Shown here: piece by piece, positions 61,721 through 64,000 of the stretch
Layout: each line of letters begins with the position of its first letter
How positions within the stretch are numbered: the first letter of the stretch is position 1
Assembly (NCBI RefSeq): GCF_029542785.1
Contig: NC_083378.1
Span: forward strand, 434,001-498,000
Source: Malassezia japonica
Lineage: Eukaryota > Basidiomycota > Malasseziomycetes > Malasseziales > Malasseziaceae
Direction of reading: 5' to 3'
Length of the DNA stretch: 64,000 bases
Notes under the pieces: model-generated
Told to the model about the DNA's origin: nothing
Databases searched by the model: none
What the model saw: only the letters and a program-made list of their open reading frames with translations
Position numbers and translations under genes: made by a program

Positions 61721-61982
61721 GCTGTCCTTGCAACGTCTTGCGGCTATGATATGCTGTCCATACTATTGTATAACAAAATCATATGCATCTACACGCCAGA
61801 AAAGGAGCTCGGGACACTCGTTTGTCCGCGTCAAAACGTGCCGCATATGGCACAGCGCACAGAGCACCTAGCCGGCGCAGCGGTGCATGTGACTGGGATT
61901 AGGGTTGATTAGTAATCTTTCAGGGCCATCTTGGGGAGCGACCTGGGCGGAGCTAGCCGGTTCGATCCTTGTGCTTGTCACC

Positions 61983-64000
61983 ATGTCGGCAGAGAGAGCT
62001 GCCAAGGTGCGTGCGACACAGACCTTGCAATGGGGCAGGGATCTGACCGGTTTATTGATGCAGAGGTTTCAACATTGGTTTACAAACGTACGTTTGTCCG
62101 GCAAAGGGGGATAGTTGCTAACGATTCACAGTTCACCGAGGATGGATTTCCCCCGTTGCCCGATGCGATGGCTGAGCAGTATACCATGACGAGGGAGACG
62201 CTCGGTTACGGGACGTTTGCTGTCGTCATGGTCTGTGTCACCAAAACGACAGGCACAAAGCGCGCGGTAAAGATTATTGCTCGCAAGCCGTTGTGCTCGG
62301 CAAAAGACCACGATAATGTCGAGGTTCTGCCTGCGCGCCTGGCTCGCGACGAGATCCAAATCTTGCTCAATATCCATCACCCGAACATGTATGTATGCCG
62401 CACGGCACTGACATTCAGTATCCGGCTCTGGGACTTTTACGAGACGGACGACGCCTTGTTTCTGGTCACGGACCTGTGCGAGGGTGGCGAACTTTTTGAC
62501 ACCATCGTGCGGCGCGTGAGCTACGATGAGTATGATGCGCGCATCGTAATGCGCGAGGTTCTGCAGGGCGTGGCTTACCTGCACAAGAAGAACATCATCC
62601 ATCGCGATCTAAAGCCGGAAAACATTCTCTTGATGAAGAAGGACGACATTAACCACGTCGTGATTTCCGACTTTGGCCTGGCGAAAATTATGCCAGAAGA
62701 GGGGATGCTGCTCACAGCCTGTGGCTCGCCCCAATACGTCGCCCCGGTACGTCTCGTGCTTATCATCGGCTAACACACAGGAAGTGCTTTTGGGTAAGGG
62801 GTACAACCAGCAAGTCGATATTTGGTCCTGCGGTGTGATTGTGTTCGCACTCCTTTCGGGCTATACGCCGTTTTACTCGACCGATGTACAGACGCTCTTC
62901 CAAAAGATTGTTAACATCGACTACGAGTTCAATCCAGACTATTGGTCGCAGCAGAGTGAGATGGCCAAGGACTTTATCCGCAAGTGTCTCTGCGAAAAGT
63001 CGAAGCGCATGACTGCGGCCGAGGCGCTCCAGCACCCTTGGATCGAAGGGTTGATGGTGTCGGATGGCAAGCAGAACCGTGGGTCGAAGCTCAAGCGCAT
63101 GCTCGACCCGACGGAGCCGATCAACAGCAATAACCAGGAAGACACGTTGGTCAACCAGGTGGACCGCATGGAACACTTGCAGAATCTGCGCCGCAAGTAC
63201 GGCACGACATCAGAAGCGCACATGGAGCGTCTCGACCACTTCCTCAAGGATTTTAAGGAGGAACTCGGCGATCACAGTTATGATGCATCGCAGCCCAAGG
63301 ACAAGGGCAAGAACAAGGTGAACTCGAACAAGGTCGACCTCGAGCTCCACTCGTCCGAGGGCCCACCAGGCACGCTGGACGAGCACCGGCCCTCGGGTGA
63401 GACAAACGGAACCAAGCTCTCCTACACGCGCCACTATATTCGCGAAGCGTCTTCTGGATCGCGTGCGCAGAAGGAGACCAAGACTGCCGAGGTGCTTAAC
63501 GAGCTTTTGGAGCACTACCGCACCGCGGAGCGCCCCTCGTTCTCGCGTGTGGATCCTACGGTGCAGACGCGTCCGAATAGCAGCTCGACGTTCGAGCGTG
63601 CGATCAAGATGGTGCCGACCTTGTTGAACCAGGGTCTCTCAATCGGCAGCATCATTGCCTCGCATGCCATTTACGGGCCGCCGAAGAAGTCGTGGGGTGT
63701 CGAGATGTCGATTTTGACCAAGACCATCCGTGAAGTATCTAAGCACTCGGACTTGACTACGATCCCCGTGCTGCAAAAGGTCTTTGATCTTGCGCGTTTC
63801 CTTCCTGTGCCGGAAGATGGTCTGGTTACCCCTGTCACATTCCGTGTCAAGCGCCGTGGTCTTCGTGGCATTCTTGCCGAGAGCGACGCGAAAGAGACGG
63901 GCAAGCGCGAGCTTACCGGAGAATGGATTGTCGGGAAGCAGACCTGGCGGCGTCTTCAGAGCGAGTGGCAGAATGGTAAGCGGTCCGGCAAAGAGCGTGT
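61983..64000 (+). CDS. CaMK-type kinase fused in frame to alpha/beta-hydrolase N-region (partial)
   Basis: Four exons in the window; introns 62088-62131 (44 nt), 62389-62418 (30) and 62747-62780 (34); the frame runs off the right edge after 636 codons. Kinase motifs: LGYGTFAVVMVC (G-loop), RAVKIIARK (Lys), HHPNIIRLWDFYETDDALFLV, HRDLKPENILL (~181), SDFGLAKI (~204), GSPQYVAPEVL and DIWSCGVIVFALLSGYTPF. This is a CaMK-group Ser/Thr kinase. After ALQHPWI and a charged ~170-residue linker, the frame continues into residues ~503-636: GPPKKSWGVEMSILTKTIRE, VTFRVKRRGLRGILAESDA and RELTGEWIVGKQTWRRLQSEW. This resembles the region preceding the HGG motif of basidiomycete alpha/beta hydrolases (lipase/esterase type). 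I translated exon 4 base by base and found no stop. The N-terminal exon (MSAERAAKVRATQ) is less certain. Confidence 0.75.

Noticed and set aside
61899..61904. TTAGGG telomere-like string
   Set aside because: Only one copy, in ordinary intergenic DNA between two housekeeping genes.
61957..61968. GGTTCGATCC resembling a tRNA B box upstream of the kinase
   Set aside because: The flanking bases do not form a T-arm stem, and no A box, anticodon arm or acceptor stem can be drawn within 90 bp.

Overview
The window is nuclear DNA of a very compact eukaryote, almost certainly a basidiomycete yeast and most likely a Malassezia-type genome. Evidence: 37 protein-coding genes in 64 kb; fungal families throughout (INO1, GCN20, ERG8, PMT2, SSU1-type sulfite pumps, Zn2Cys6 factors); and about 58 inferred introns that are extraordinarily short. 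34 of them are exactly 22 nt, none is shorter, and all share one rigid layout: GTRNGT-like donor, CTNAY branch box at intron positions 14-18, CAG at 20-22. The genus is an inference from gene density and intron size; I cannot name the species. I see no rRNA, tRNA, transposon or CRISPR.

Layout. 1-10 kb: C-terminus of a SWI3/RSC8 subunit, endosomal Na+/H+ exchanger NHX1, a small CENP-H-like coiled-coil protein, SRP receptor alpha, mitoribosomal mL44, LST8 and PMT2. 10-15.3 kb: three tandem SSU1/TDT-family sulfite-efflux-type transporters, closed by a convergent small Zn2Cys6 regulator whose stop lies 1 bp from the last pump. 15.5-22.6 kb: eIF4A, an NCBP3-like cap-binding protein, a SulP-STAS-cNMP vacuolar transporter (VSB1 type), and SBDS/SDO1 split into six exons. 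22.7-25.2 kb: an ARMT1/DUF89 phosphatase with a complete YggS/PLPBP pyridoxal-phosphate domain inserted in frame. 25.5-41.8 kb: INO1, ARP5, a 2517-residue membrane-anchored DUF3712-type repeat protein, LIP2, COA3, a trypsin-like protein, VPS29. 42-50.7 kb: a large polyQ Zn2Cys6 factor, SCD6/LSM14, CDC37, an orphan 98-residue protein, TFB1. 50.7-64 kb: GCN20, ERG8, RRP43, a PUF protein, TVP38, proteasome alpha4 (PRE6), NAC alpha (EGD2), ISA2, and a CaMK-type kinase running in frame into the N-terminal region of an alpha/beta hydrolase that leaves the window.

The genes are mostly housekeeping. The tandem sulfite pumps with their neighbouring regulator are the only obvious local functional cluster. 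Convergent genes often have stop codons 1-30 bp apart (TFB1 and GCN20 overlap by 3 bp), and divergent starts can be 35-75 bp apart (ERG8/RRP43 35 bp). The palindrome CACGTG occurs at least 15 times in the intergenic regions, often in close pairs in divergent promoters, suggesting a Cbf1-like bHLH regulator.

Strongest leads: the ARMT1-YggS domain insertion, the kinase-hydrolase in-frame fusion, the fixed 22-nt intron architecture, and 7-16 nt microexons in PRE6, ARMT1 and SDO1. All splice models here come from reading frame and protein-family continuity only.
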